Both the position numbers and the translations under genes were made by a program. Positions 32,895 to 45,364 of a stretch of 64,000 bases of DNA are shown piece by piece. The notes beneath the pieces were generated by a model that was not told where the DNA came from, searched no databases, and saw only the letters and a list, made by a program, of their open reading frames with translations. The stretch covers positions 53,822,642 to 53,886,641 of the forward strand of contig OZ018389.1 of assembly GCA_963969525.1 (NCBI GenBank), given 5' to 3'. How positions within the stretch are numbered: position 1 is the first letter of the stretch; each line of letters starts with the position of its first letter. The stretch is from Ontholestes murinus (taxonomy: Eukaryota > Arthropoda > Insecta > Coleoptera > Staphylinidae).

Positions 32895-35576
32895 CGAGCT
32901 ACGTTGAATGTGATACGTGTCGATTATTTTCCCGTGCAAAAGTCAGTGATCTTTGGCACTATTGTCACATTCTCTTACAAAATCGTATCAAGATATAGAA
33001 AGAAACATTTGAATCGCCCAAACTCATCAAAAACATTAGTAGTATACTGAACGTTCTGATATAATTTTTCATATAAGTTTCAGCACTGATGAATTTGCAC
33101 ATTAATTTGTGCGAGGGGTTGTATAGTCAAATGTTACACATGTCGTGGGGACATGATATCTTATTTGAGGTACCAGCTGTACATCATCAAATTTGTTGTG
33201 AATTATCTTATACTTATAGTAATCTAAACTAAGATATGTGTAATGCTTTCTAATAGATACTATGTCAAAAATAGATTGGTATGTAGATAATTTATGATGC
33301 ACACTTTCAATTTGATTAAGCAGTATATTCAAACAGGATAGCCAAATCAACATACAATCTACTTAATACCAAACTAGTTAAAGTATCCACACTCTTAAAG
33401 TCCCTAGTAGTTCTAATAATAAATCGAAACACTTATAAGAAATATTTTACCAACATGTCAACATGATATTTAAATGATAATTTCTAATAATAAAAAATTG
33501 TACCATTACAATATCCGACTAAATAAAATTCTTAGAAATCACACTTTCAAATAATTTGATATGGGATGGGCACTGTAAAAATTTAATATTTAAGCATACG
33601 AAACTACATATAAATATAAACTAAGAGCATTAACCCAATGTCTAAATATACCAGCTTAAAAAAATATAAGTTGGAGAAATACTACCTAGATTGTTGTATG
33701 GGAACTTTATTATTATAATTACCCAAAAATGTATAATTAGATAAATATAAATAGAAAACCTCATATTAACAAAATCTCGTCGTTCATATTTTAAGAATTT
33801 AAATACATTTGAGTTAAAATAACTGAACAACTTATGCTATAAAACTAGTCTGAAAAAAAATATTAATTGAACATAAGGTTTATTTGAAATGTGGTATTAT
33901 ATTCTAGAATATTCTTAGTAAGTTTTAAGTTATACGCGACTTATTATAATCTATTTAAGGTATTCATACTATTTGCGAAAATAAATTATTTTTGTTCTAA
34001 TAATTAATTATATTTCAAATACAAAAGTTCAAAAGGATAGAGAACCAAGTGTGAGTGTCTAAGCTGCTAGAGATAATACTAATTACATTTATTACTTCTG
34101 TAATTAATTGCAAACAATTATTTTAATAGAAAATAGATTTAAAATTTTGATTCTGATTAATAAATAAATTCTAATTTGGATGCAAGTTCGCAAGTACAAT
34201 AAATTACAAAATTATCGCAAACACTCACGTATCCTCTGCATAGTGCAAAGCAACCAAAAAATGAACGTAGAATGTAGGCTTATATTCTGAGAAGTACTTC
34301 CAGAATGATGAAACCAGGATATTTAATTTCTTATTTTTAAATGAATCAAAATTTACTTTCAACAAGAAAAAATAGATTTTAGTACTAAGAATGTTAAAGC
34401 GTAAAGATATTTCCTAGAAATGTTTTATAATACCATTAAGAATACCTCCTTAAACTTAAATTTTGTGTCATTTTTGAAGGTATTGATAAATACATAAGTC
34501 TCTTGAAATGATTTAATGTAAGATCTTATCTAAACCCTTTGTGATATCGTGATTTGACTCCAAGTAACATTTAAAAATAAAATTATTTGATGGTTGCAAA
34601 CACTAAAAAGTATGCACATATAACGAGTAGATATTATTAGTTTTAATAAATAAGTTAGGTTAATATTTATTTGATACAGAAGAAAACATTAAGAGTGAAG
34701 GTCTTGAAGTGTTAATTTAAACCTTTACATATGCAAACAGAATTATTAAATTATGTATGAGTAGTAATTTAATTATATAACGATTCAGTTATATCAGCAT
34801 AGGTTTGTGCTGCAATCTTCTTTTATTGAATACAATTTATAATAAAGCAAAATTATTTTATTACTAAAATTATTATATACTGTAGATCATGACAAAAAAA
34901 ATTTAATTTAATTTATGCCCTGAATACTAATTTTTATATTTTGCTTTTTATAAATAGTCTGTATAACTTACATTACTTTTGTTATAATTTAATGGCAACA
35001 AAACAAGATAGAAAGTCATAAATAATTTTACATAAATGTTATGACCTTGTAATATTAGTATAACATATAAAAGAAGAAATAATATATATATATATATATA
35101 TACACACTTCATTATCACGCCTTCACCTCATTGTTAATCCATGGACAACTTTCTTGTCGTTCACAATCTAAGAAATAATGTTCAGTTACACTTACACCGT
35201 AGAAATTACACAACGTGTTTGTTGCTAATTTGTGTTGTAATATCTCCCTAATGAATAATGAAGAATTAATATAGTGATTTGTGTTGTGGTTTAAAACTAG
35301 GATATGTTAATCTTATAGTTTTAATTATTGGTAAGTTCTTGTTATTCTACTTGAATTAAACTAAAACTAATCTTCGATATCAAGAATCCTGTAGGTGCGT
35401 TTGTTAAAATAAATTGTACTGTGTGCTAGTTAACACTTGCATAAGGAAAGTCGTACGATAGACTGAATATTTTAATGAGTAATATTGACACCAATGTTAT
35501 ATTCTAACCATGCAAATTTTTATTTTCGGCAAATGATTCGCTTTAAGTGTCTATATCCATAGTTAAAATAATATAT
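32895..35576. other. AT-rich noncoding DNA
   Basis: No protein-family match in any frame. Contains a (TA)n microsatellite at about 35083-35103. Otherwise nothing recognised. Confidence 0.55.
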
Positions 35577-35694
35577 TATAAAATAAAGCACTAAAAGCCG
35601 TTTTCATACAGTTTATTATATAATAGTATTAAAATATATATTTGGTATTTTAAATAAACTTTATGAAGAAATATTTTTAGTGCTTTATTTTATA
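35577..35694. mobile_element. 118-bp MITE
   Basis: Perfect 20-bp terminal inverted repeats (35577-35596 and 35675-35694, starting TATAAAATAAAG) continue as an imperfect hairpin through most of the interior. TA at both edges fits a Tc1/mariner-type TA duplication, though AT-rich flanks make this weak. Confidence 0.75.
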
Positions 35695-36000
35695 ATCAAA
35701 TTTATCTTCATGTAACTCATTCAATTAATTTAAAATAATATATGTTCAGATGTTCATAAATTTAACTATAACTATAATTGTATGTTTGTCAGATATCTCT
35801 AATATTATGCTATGGTAATAATAATATTAAATTTATTTGTGAATGAGTGATTGATGGTGTAATATTTTTCCGGAATTTTTAATACACATTTTTATTGACA
35901 AACTTTATACATGTTTACATTTAAATAATGAATGATGAGTTAGTGAGTTAGTTCGTCAAAAGGTTATCGACCAGATGTCTTTCTGCCTTGTTTTGTCCAG
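35695..36000. other. AT-rich noncoding DNA
   Basis: Nothing recognised. Confidence 0.4.
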
Positions 36001-36375
36001 TCATATGGCGTCAGTCGTTAATGCGTAATGGGATGAAATGAAGTCAAATATAGTGGAATTAGGATTTTTAAATTTAGGGTTTATACTAGGATTTCTGGAA
36101 AGACAATATAAGGATAATATGTGGAAGTTGAAAGGATTTTTGGAGAATTTTTCTAATGGGAATCGAAGGCGTTCTAGGATGGGGATAACTAAAGTAGTAT
36201 CATAGAGGAGTTGGTTAGAAGGATTGTGTGGAGGATTAAGAGGATGGCGAAGTTTGGTTAGGATACGGAGGGATGTTCGCTCGTTAACTTCGATGTTGCG
36301 GGAGGTTGGGTTGGTGGGGTTGGGATAGAGGGCACAACCATAATCAAGTAATGGACGGCAGATCATCTTATATAT
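36001..36375 (-). mobile_element. Jockey-like non-LTR RT C-terminus
   Basis: A 121-codon minus-strand frame reads as the end of a jockey-group RT: ICRPLLDYGCALYPN (usual RPxLxYGxxxW), TSLRILTKLRHPLNPPHNPS, and a tail with FPLEKFSKNP and YCLSRNPSINPKFK. It resembles the fragment at 24245-24940. The catalytic palm is absent. Fused upstream to a PLE fragment on the same strand at about 36376. Confidence 0.7.
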
Positions 36376-36655
36376 TTTAACCGGAATTTTTATTAACCAG
36401 GTAAATATCTTTTAAAACATGTGTTAGTAACATTTTAAAATTTTTTATAATCTGGTTTTCTTTATTTTTAACTAGTTTTTCAATAGTTGCTTTTTGGAAT
36501 CCATTATTTTCAGCTATTGTATAAATAATGTTTAACTCTTTATTAAAATTAGTGCTGTCCATCGGTATTGAAAATAGTCTATGAATCATTGATCTGTATG
36601 CTGCTAATAACAATTTAAAAAATAAATATATCAAAATCTTCACCACGGATTCCTT
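36376..36655 (-). mobile_element. PLE reverse transcriptase fragment
   Basis: Minus-strand frame with YRSMIHRLFSIPMDSTNFNKEL and TIAENNGFQ, the diagnostic stretch after the catalytic palm of Penelope-like RTs (IHRLxxIPLSxxxFxxEL, IAxNNGY). Compare LIHRLIHIPLSESNF in the copies at 60440-64000. The rest is absent. Confidence 0.75.
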
Positions 36656-36689
36656 TTTTTTATTTTAGATGAAATAAAATTATGGTTAA

Positions 36690-36822
36690 GATTTTAATAA
36701 ATGATTGTAAATACCTTTTATATATCACACACTTTTATCTTTAATGTGACTATAGTTTAGACAGATTTTCTGTCATTTTCAAACTATACTCCAAATTTTT
36801 ACAAACAATTTTATAAAACAAG
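36690..36822. repeat. Inverted PLE terminal repeat, left
   Basis: Inverse copy of 37848-37982, about 90 percent identical by eye over 130 bp. On the minus strand it reads TTGAAAAT, a GACAGA/TCTGTC hairpin, then TAAACTATAG. It precedes the PLE body at 36825-37850. Confidence 0.8.
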
Positions 36823-36824
36823 AA

Positions 36825-37850
36825 GAAGGTTTGGCAATGGGCTCACCATTATTTCCTCTATTAGCTGAAATATTCATGCATTATATTACTCAAAAAAATA
36901 TTAAACCTCGAGTCTACCAAAAAACATATTAAGTTCTGGTATAGGTATGTAGATGACATTATTTTAGCCTTTAAAGGCACAGACCGACAATTACAACAAT
37001 ATGTAACTGAGATCAATAACATACGCCCTAATATTAAATTTACATTAGAACAAGAAGTTAACAACAATATATATTTTTTTTTATTTGTCAATTACAAAAA
37101 CAATAGATAATAAGTTTAACTTTGAAATTTACAGAAAACCTACATTTACAGATACACTAATTCCAGCACAATTACGAATTCCATTAAAACATAAACTTTC
37201 TGCATTTAACGCAATGATTTTCCGAGCCAGATCGATCCCACTAACTGACATAGGGTATAAAAATGAAATAAAAATAATTAAATCACTAGCAGTTAATAAC
37301 GGCTATCAAGATAACATTAGATAATCTTATTAAGAAATAAGAACTAAACTCTGTTAAAAAATATTAAATATTTAAATCATTGACATTTTTTGGTAAAATT
37401 AGTAATATAATCAAAAAAATCCTCGGAAAACACAACATTATCGTTTTTCTAAAATCTCCAAATAAATTATTTAATGTTATATATAATAATAAAATTCCGA
37501 TAAATAAAATAAATAAGTCAGGCATACATAAATTAACTTGTAATACGTGTAAAGGAGTATAAATTGGTCAGTCAGGTCGCAATTTTAAAATTAGACTAAA
37601 AGAACATATAAGTTCATATACTAATAAAAACGAAAAATCAACTTTTGCTAATCATTTACTAAACAATAATCACAATTTTGATGACACAGATGTACTCGAG
37701 AAAATTAATTTCGCTGAAAAGGGCTTAAAAATGGATTTACTCAAGTCTCTTGAAATTTATAAAATTAAACGTAACCCTGAAATTCTAGTAATAAATGATC
37801 AAACTGGCCTAATATATACCCCTCTGTTTAACGCCATCTAAATTGTTTGT
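36825..37850 (+). mobile_element. Penelope-like element: RT to GIY-YIG endonuclease
   Basis: Plus strand. Palm region GLAMGSPLFP-like near 36830, FWYRYVDDIILAF near 36935-36970 (catalytic YVDD), FEIYRKPTFTDTLIP near 37120, LSAFNAMIFRARSIPL near 37200 and AVNNGYQ near 37290. A linker (37380-37562) ends with the GIHKLTCNTCKGV zinc-like segment. GIY-YIG endonuclease near 37560-37800: IGQSGRNFKIRLKEHI, FANHLL, ILVINDQ. Frameshifts near 36900, 37080, 37320 and a stop at 37560 break it. The N-terminal part of the RT is missing. Confidence 0.85.
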
Positions 37851-37982
37851 AAAATTGTTTTATAAAGTTGTTTGTAAATATTTGAAGTATAATTTGAAAA
37901 TGACAGAAAATCTTTCGAAACTATAGTCACATTAAAGATAAAAGTGTGTGATATATAAAAGGTATTTACAATCATTTATTAA
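37848..37982. repeat. PLE terminal repeat, right
   Basis: Follows the endonuclease region: TTGAAAAT (37894-37901), a GACAGA/TCTTTC hairpin, GAAACTATAG, then sequence shared inversely with 36690-36822. Confidence 0.8.
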
Positions 37983-38714
37983 TAAGAATGTATCACAAAG
38001 TAGAGGCCTCCACAATTACAAATATTTTAACTTAACATTATATAACTTTTCATATATAAATAGTTAGAAAGGCAACACAAAATAAAAATTAATTGTTTAA
38101 GTAGGCCAAACATAGTGATTTTGCATAAGATAATAAAATAAATATTAATTTAAAAATTAGGTAAAAATTATAAAAATGACAAAAAGTTATTTATATCTAA
38201 AAGAGAACCAATATTTTAAAACTGCTGAGCACACAAATTTATGAGAGCATCTGTAAATATACTAATACACCCTGCAGCATAATAATAATAAATATAATAA
38301 AGATGTACTGCTGATGAGATCTAGAGATTATTATTTATTTATTTAATTCTTGCTGGTTTATTATAATTCAATCGGCGTACATTCATTTCCTGATCACAAT
38401 TTCTCACCCCATTCACTCACAAACTCTTTAACGTACATTTAAATATTTTTTTAAAGAGTATTTGAGAGAAATAAATATATTTAAAATAATGATGTTTTGA
38501 TAGCTGTGCTATTTGTAATACGCAAATTACTTTTATATAATTCAATACATGTCGAGGTATTAGCCAAAACATTCGTTATTTTAATAAGTGATTTGTTTTG
38601 TAGTCTTAGTAAGACTCATTGTTATAGATTTGTGAAATGTTCGCGTTATTTTATTTATTAGTTAATTTTCTACAACGACCTGAAGACTTTAATTCATTTT
38701 AAATTAAATTTGAT
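37983..38714. other. AT-rich noncoding DNA
   Basis: No feature recognised. Confidence 0.5.
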
Positions 38715-40570
38715 CGTTTGGTGTTTGCAGTAACTTTGGTTTAATCAGGTTCAGAATTTCTGAGTGCCCGATTATTACAGTATGCCAGTCTGGTCTAATT
38801 GCACTATTAAAACCTTCTTTTCTAATTTTTTCGTGCAGGGGAAGTAGGTCTAGTAAAGCTTCCATTGCTACTGAGGGATAGTGTGCATAGCATCGATAAT
38901 GAGAAGACAGGCAATTATCTGAACGGTTTGAAGCTTCTTTTGTGCCGTTGCTTGTTTAGTCTTGACCTACCATACTGGAGGGCGATGTGTAATAATGTGT
39001 CTTAATACTATAATGTTCAGCCAATGTATCATTTTCAGTCGCCATGATCTGCCTGCGGCACATTCATAGTGCCGGTGTAGCTTTGTAGATTGTTTTTTTT
39101 TTCTAGGTGTGCATTCCAATTATGTTCTCTATCCAGTATTAAATTTAGATATTACACCTTATCGGACAGCGCAATTTCTTGTAAGAATATTAGAAACTTT
39201 TTGTTACCATGTTGGATATATAGTTTTCTACGATTATTGAAAGGTACTACCACAGATTTGTCAGGATTGATATTGAAGTCTTCCCGCAGGCACTATGGTA
39301 TTGAGGGCATCTTAGGCTAGGGATGATATGCTGTCATATTTACCCCTTATGACAATTGCTTTGTCGTCGGCAGAACCTTGCGTACAGTAACCCTTGTCGA
39401 ACAATATCGTCAGGAGGTCATCTGCTACGATACATAATAGCAGGGGTAGAAACCCGCCTTGCAGGTACCCCTTTGCTGTGGTTGGCATTTCTGATTCACT
39501 ACCTATACCTGCTTAATGCTATCTCTTTGGGTTATAGCAAAGCTTCTATGCCTGTTTATAAAGCTATAAAGTGCATCCACAGTAGAATTGTCAGGTTGAT
39601 AGGCAAACTGCTGCCTTTAAAGCGGATTTGCCTTTAGCCCTCTGCTAATTATATCGTTCTCTACAATGTTCTCCATGACTTTTAGGAGAAATAAGGTAAG
39701 GCTAATTAAGCGATAGGATTTGGCCTCATTAGATGGCCTTGGGTCCGCTTTTGAGATAAATGGAACCCTAGCCTCTTTCTATTCCATTGGAATATAGCCT
39801 AGTGTAAAGTTTGTTATGGTTATAGGTAGGGGACTATTATATCTAGGCCCTGCCGCAGCAGTGCAAGGAAGTCTACAGATGTTGAGTTTTTAATAGCACA
39901 TTGAGACTTTGCTTGATGCTATTGGAGTGATCTTTGGACAGGGCTTTGTAGAGGCTGGCTATTGGGGTTTGTATCAGTACCTCTATCATAGAATGACTCC
40001 TAATTATATTCCGAGAGTGCCTGTCTGTAGGCATCTTGGTTGCCTGTATTTTTTGCGCTGTTAAAAGTTTTCCTGACTTGCACCTTGACTCAACCTAAAT
40101 CCTTGTTCCATCGGGGCATGTCCCGGCAGGGCGAGCTGCACTTTAGCGGATACCTGGATTTAGGATGCGATTTCTGAGAAGAGCCGCTGCTGCTTCTGCT
40201 CTTATGCGGTCTAGATGTTGTGGTAGAGATCGTCAATTAAGCACTCTCGATAGAGTCTTCAGTCTGTGTTCCTCGGATTTCTACTCTCCATTGCGATTTC
40301 CTTTGTGGTCTCTATGTCAAACTCAATGTGTTTATGGTTCGATCAAGAGGGTTCTTCCAAAACATAACAATTTTGAATTATACTTGCTAGAAAGACATCA
40401 GTTAGAGGCCTGATTGCATTTACAAAGCTAGACTCACTACTTCTATTAATAATATCTAAATTGTTAGAGGGTTATAAAGTCAAGAAGTACCTTACCTGTA
40501 TTATTGGTGTCCGTGCGCCATGTTTTGGGCGCCTTTAGTAGGCAAAGGCTATAAAAATCGTGGGAACTAC
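38715..40570 (-). mobile_element. R1/I-like non-LTR retrotransposon: endonuclease to RT thumb
   Basis: Minus strand. Endonuclease tail near 40560-40280 (NTGKVLLDFITL, FVNAIRP, VLEEPS and NHKHIEFDI, the usual SDHxxIxF box), linker near 40130-40010 (MPRWNKDLG, VRKTFNSAKNTGNQDAYRQAL). RT: VPFISKADPRP near 39770, SYRLISLTLFLLKVMENI near 39710, FAYQPDNSTVDALYSF near 39600, a decayed palm near 39480-39330, VVVPFNNRRKLY near 39245, NLILDREHNWNAH near 39140, and LLDLLPLHEKIRKEGFN near 38830. RNase H is absent. Many shifts; inactive. It is more GC-rich than its surroundings. Confidence 0.8.
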
Positions 40571-42799
40571 TATAAGCAGTCTAACTTTCTAGGTGGATTG
40601 CTCTCCTTGCCTTTTTTTGACATGATGTAATAATATAATCTTGCGTGTGCCTTATTGGTTAAATTTTTTCATAGTAACAAAGTTTTAATAACTAGTTGCA
40701 GTAACATAATAATCAAATACTTCACTTAATATTGATGTAAATGACTTTATCCAATAATACTCTATTTAAAAGCCAATTTTACTCCTAAGAAGTCAATAAG
40801 ATGAATACATTCGGTGCTTGTACGATATATTTATTATATTAGTACTAAAAATAATTCTTTATAGCTTCAAACACGTATATTCTACAAACATAAATATAAA
40901 ATATATATAAAATATGGTCAAATGTAAATGTAATCTACAATAATATGATTATGATATAAAAGAAAATCCGAAAAGTAGATCGATATGTTAAAAATCATTT
41001 TTTTGGTATAAATTTGTAAATTATTAACAAAAAGTTTTCTTAAAGTAAGAATTGCTGGCGATATCTCCTCTGGTGTATTATGGCCAATATAAAGTAACTT
41101 ATTTATGTCTTCTCGAGCATTAACACTGTCTCAAGTTGTTAACCGATGTAGAAAATAAAGTTTGCTTTGATATTCGAGTTTTGAATTCGTCTGTAGCAAA
41201 GGGATGATGAATAAATAATATATGCGATAGATGTGGTTTAAGAAAACATCCATGTTAAGAAATGCCCTGCCCTTCCAACTGTAATTATGAGAATGACTGA
41301 AAGCTGCCGTCGTATAATTCAGCAGAACAGGTTTCTATGACATCATCATTGGCTTCTTCCTCATCTTTTTTGAGGCATTACAATAAAGAAGTAAAGGAAT
41401 TCTTATACTGGATTGTAGCAGACGATATTAAGTAAGTGATTCTTGAGTTGGCAACAGTCTAACAAAACTAAGAAAATTTATGCAGACAGTTTACACGTTA
41501 AAAATTGTTTTGATCGAGCCGTACTTCCTGGTTCAAAGGACTCGTCGGATATTCGTTTTATATTAATTCAGATAACACCGCTCATATTAACATGTTTATG
41601 AATACTCTCAATAATATTTACAAGATGTTTAAGGTTTATTGAAGCGAATTGAAACTGATTGTTAAAACTAAAGGAACCATTTTACAAAATAATTGGAGGG
41701 AGACACTTGCACAGCAACCTAAGCTTAAAATCGAGGTAGATTCCTAGTCTCATCAATGGACTCTTGAGCAATGATTGTAACAAATGGCTAATTACCCAAA
41801 AGTACATATATAACAATGATATGTATCAGTAACTCCCTTATAGAACGTTTTCCATTCTCTCAATTCCTTATTATATTCCGAGAGTGCCCGTCTATAGGTA
41901 TCTGTTGCGACAACGCAGCTAAAGTTATCTTCACCAATAATTAGGCTCCTCCTACAAACAAGAGAAGAAGACAGAACGCATTTAGAAACTGAACTTCAAA
42001 ATGAGGATTAATTATATTTGCATTATAAAACCAAACAATATCCCTGATAAATTTACCTATTTACGCCTTTTCTGGTCATATTAAGAGTCAATAAATCTCA
42101 AGATCCCAACAGATTCGAGTATTTTAGGCAAAAACATTGAAATAAAAAAGTGGGAAGGGTTTTAGTATTTATTGTTGATCACTGCAAAATATGCCATTTA
42201 TTTTGATAGCAAATGAAATTATGCAAACATTCTGGCCACTAAACTGTAACCCCGGATGTGATTGAAAGCACCCGTCGAATGATATATCCTACAGAACAGG
42301 TGTTTGACTGTCGGCTAACTGTATAAATTTCAAACATATTTTCTAATTTAATATTTACGACAATATCAAAACCACCATTATGCAAAGATTTGACGCAAGT
42401 GGGTTCCGAGAATGTTAAAACTGAAACATAAAAAGGCGTCTGCCCGGTCTGTTTTGAAGGATTACAATAAGAAAGAATTTCGACAGCAAGACAATAGAGA
42501 GTAGCGACTATCTATTAATTTATAGCTCAAAGTCTAACAAAAAGAAAATAAAAACAAACAGGCAGTTTCCACTTTTAATGTGATCAAGGTATTCTTCGTA
42601 GAGAATTAATAAATGCTGTTCGGAATAATGGAACATTGAAAACACTTTTGTGTGCTATATGACATTTCAAGTAGTGGAGTGTCTTTAATTATAATAATGT
42701 GTACCCACATACTGTTAGAATGCAAGTGTTAATTGGAAATGTCTTGAGATAGCCATTATTGACATTACCTGTGTACAAAATCAAAAGATTTTTTGTTTA
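40571..42799. other. Unassigned DNA with a diverged repeat pair
   Basis: Two stretches resemble each other in the same orientation: 41250-41430 and 42225-42500 (shared landmarks CAGAACAGGT and GGCATTACAATAA / GGATTACAATAAGAA). They suggest two old copies of one unidentified repeat. At 41862-41905 there is a short copy of the linker sequence at about 40005-40045 (TATTATATTCCGAGAGTGCC). No open frame could be assigned. Confidence 0.4.
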
Positions 42800-43086
42800 C
42801 TCCCAGTTATTCTGCAAGCTCTTTCTGCGTGTTTGCCGAATTTTCAGCGAGCATCTTCTCCAACTCCTCGTTGACGCATTTTCTAGAGTCTTCAGAGTGT
42901 TGTTTGTTGTTCAGACGGAAATCACCAATATTTAATCGCCTAAACAAAAATCCGCACACTTCAATACAAACCTTCATCGAAAAAGGAACAAATCGATGAT
43001 TCGAATGCTCTTGTAGCACTGTTTCCTTGTTGGACTTCGACTTCCTAAAGAATACAGGGTCGTATATGCACTTTATCTATTGCCAT
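42800..43086 (-). mobile_element. mariner transposase N-terminus remnant (A)
   Basis: Start-like ATG at 43086-43084 opens MAIDKVHIRPCIL. After a frameshift the frame 43019-42807 gives a helix-turn-helix region with FRRLNIGDFRLNNKQHS (usual FKSGDFDLxDxxRSGRP) and ELEKMLAENSANTQKELAE. This is the paired-like DNA-binding half of a mariner transposase. The catalytic half is not found downstream. Confidence 0.7.
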
Positions 43087-43199
43087 TTTCGACTGTACTG
43101 AATTGAATACTTTCAAAGGTTATGTAAGGTTTTACGGCATACCAACTGTCATTTTTAATCACAATATGACAACACTATATAACCTCAAAAGAAGGGGGA

Positions 43200-44060
43200 A
43201 ATTGATTTTAAAATTAATTTCTTGATTGCTTAAGATAATTTGGATTATTTATTTGTACACCTAATAGAAGCCCTAAATAATTTGTGAATTCAGGTCTATT
43301 TAAAATTCTACAAGAGCCTTATGTCAGTATCAATATTGACCTCTATTTACCTTGTACTTTAATAAAACTGCAATAAAATTTCAAGAAAAATTCTTTTGAA
43401 GAAATAGCTCGGAGTGAATGTTAATAGTATAAAAAGGAAAGATTTGGAGATCATATATTGAAAGTAAGTTTTTTGTATTTCAACATAAGCTCCAAACAGT
43501 TCATGAGTTGAAGGGTTGATTAAAATTACTCAAGAACTTTATGTCAAAAGGTCGACTTCTACTCATCCTGTACCTTGAGTAAATTTTAACAAAAAATCTT
43601 AAGAAAAAAGGAACTTTGGTACAAAGTATAAAAGTTTAAAAGGATAACAATTTGTAATAGCGCATAAGTTTCTTAAGAACCCATTACCCTATGTCTTCTT
43701 CAAACTCTTACCTTTAGTCTATATGACAATTTTGTAAGTTTTTCTTAACGCAATAAATAAATAAATCACAATTAGGGAGATTTTGAGAATTTGATTGTTA
43801 TTTCTGTGAGAATGTTCGAGTACGTGAAGAGTACAATTAATATTAAAAGTTTAAAATATCATTTTCATCGATGTGAAGGGTATTTTAACATTAATTCGAT
43901 TGTTGTTAAAATTACTCTAGAGCCTAATATTGGAAAATTTACCCTCAGTGTTATAAATGCTTTGGATTATCACTTTAGTTATTCCTGCATCATTTATATA
44001 GTTTTCCTGAAAATGAAATCTTGAGTTTATATACAATTTTTCAAGGCTTAAACTTAGTTT
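43200..44060. repeat. Degenerate tandem repeat (~220 bp)
   Basis: Related blocks start with AAAATTCTACAAGAG at 43302, AAAATTACTCAAGAAC at 43522 and AAAATTACTCTAGAGCC at 43908, each followed by similar AT-rich text (TTATGTCA, CTTGTACYTT). The first spacing is 220 bp and the later one is irregular. Strongly diverged; no coding signal. Confidence 0.45.
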
Positions 44061-45364
44061 ATTTCATCAGGTTATTACTCCAAGTTCTATTTTAATTATA
44101 AGTTTAAGTCTAGCTTATGTTTTAATTACCTTTTCCCAACTTGAATCAAATTATTATTAGACAATTAAAGTAAATTATAGCGATAAATGAATTAGATACA
44201 ACATTTTTATTAATAAAACTGTAACAATGGTTAATAATTTTGAACATATGCACAGGCCATCACAATATATTTACGTTTTGTATAGAAAACTTGTACTAGT
44301 ACATTCCAATATAGTGTAGTAGTGTTATTAAACAGTTTATTGTATGTTATTACGATTTGAAAAGCGCTGATTACACAATCTAAGTAATTGTCGTCCATTT
44401 AGATTAAGCTGTGTACATTAAAATGAAATGTCACTGCGCTGAGAACAATTGTTAGTACCGTTAATAAATAGTGCAAATTACACATTTCCCTGACAAGTTA
44501 ATATGCAATTTAGACATAAAGCAGAACAGATACTGCTGAGGTGATTCCACAATTGCACTGATTGTATCTGGATGCGAGCAAGCGACGCCCACACCATATT
44601 CCGTCTTTGATCCCCGCTCATCAATCTTACCTAAAAAGTCATTTAGATATTACATAATTACCGTTAATTACGAGGAAACCGAACTAAACGCGTACATTCT
44701 CGATTTATGGTCTCTTCGGACTTTTCCCGTGCTTTTGATGTTTATGCAAGTAATTGACGAGGTGAGCAGTTTTATGTGTGCAGCGAGCAAAGGGTAGCCG
44801 CAGAAGGTGCGGTGGCAATAATATGAGGTTTTTAGAACTGCTAGGTACCGTTATGTGCACATTTGTATCTGCTACTGTTGAAAAAGGTGATCTTGAGTTG
44901 TGATTAGGGCCGGCCACACCTATTAGAAATTGATGTTGCGATACATCACGGTTTTCCCGGAATGGTGAGGCCGTCCTCACCGAATTCGCACTTAATCAGC
45001 ACCGAAGTGCGCTTAATTAAAATTACCCGATTATGCGAATATATCATGTGGTTGACGCGTCATGTAAATATTCGTGATGGTAATTGTAAGGACTGGTTTT
45101 CCCCGTGCTAGGGGATATTATTTTATGCCTTGTCTGCATTCCTTGACCAATTCATTAAATTATATTTTTCATTAATGTTTCAATTTTTGTTGTCACAAAC
45201 TCACTTTTTACTAGCAGTATTTGTCTATTACTAGTATGTTGTTTTATATTATATTAATACCCTTAAGATAAAAATTTTACTCCTTCTTTATCAAAAAGAA
45301 TTTCTGTTATCAAAAGTAATTAAATGGCATTCACTAAAAAAAGAAACAATTTTTAATTCAAAAT
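44061..45364. other. Noncoding DNA, unique-looking centre
   Basis: 44400-45110 is base-balanced and shows no repeat or transposon signature. Its 91-codon minus-strand frame (44705-44980) matches nothing I know. A minus-strand splice-like CTTTTTAG followed by GTAAGA lies at 44626-44641. It may be host DNA such as a regulatory element. The rest is AT-rich without features. Confidence 0.35.

Noticed and set aside
35083..35103. (TA)n run as a functional element
   Set aside because: Ordinary microsatellite in AT-rich DNA.
40165..40413. Plus-strand 82-codon frame
   Set aside because: Shadow of a minus-strand endonuclease domain that has recognisable motifs.
44626..44645. Second recursive splice site on the minus strand
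   Set aside because: AG directly precedes GTAAGA, but the pyrimidine tract is only six bases long, so it is too weak to claim.
44705..44980. 91-codon minus-strand frame as a gene
   Set aside because: No family resemblance, no supporting splice or start context, in base-balanced DNA where such lengths occur by chance.
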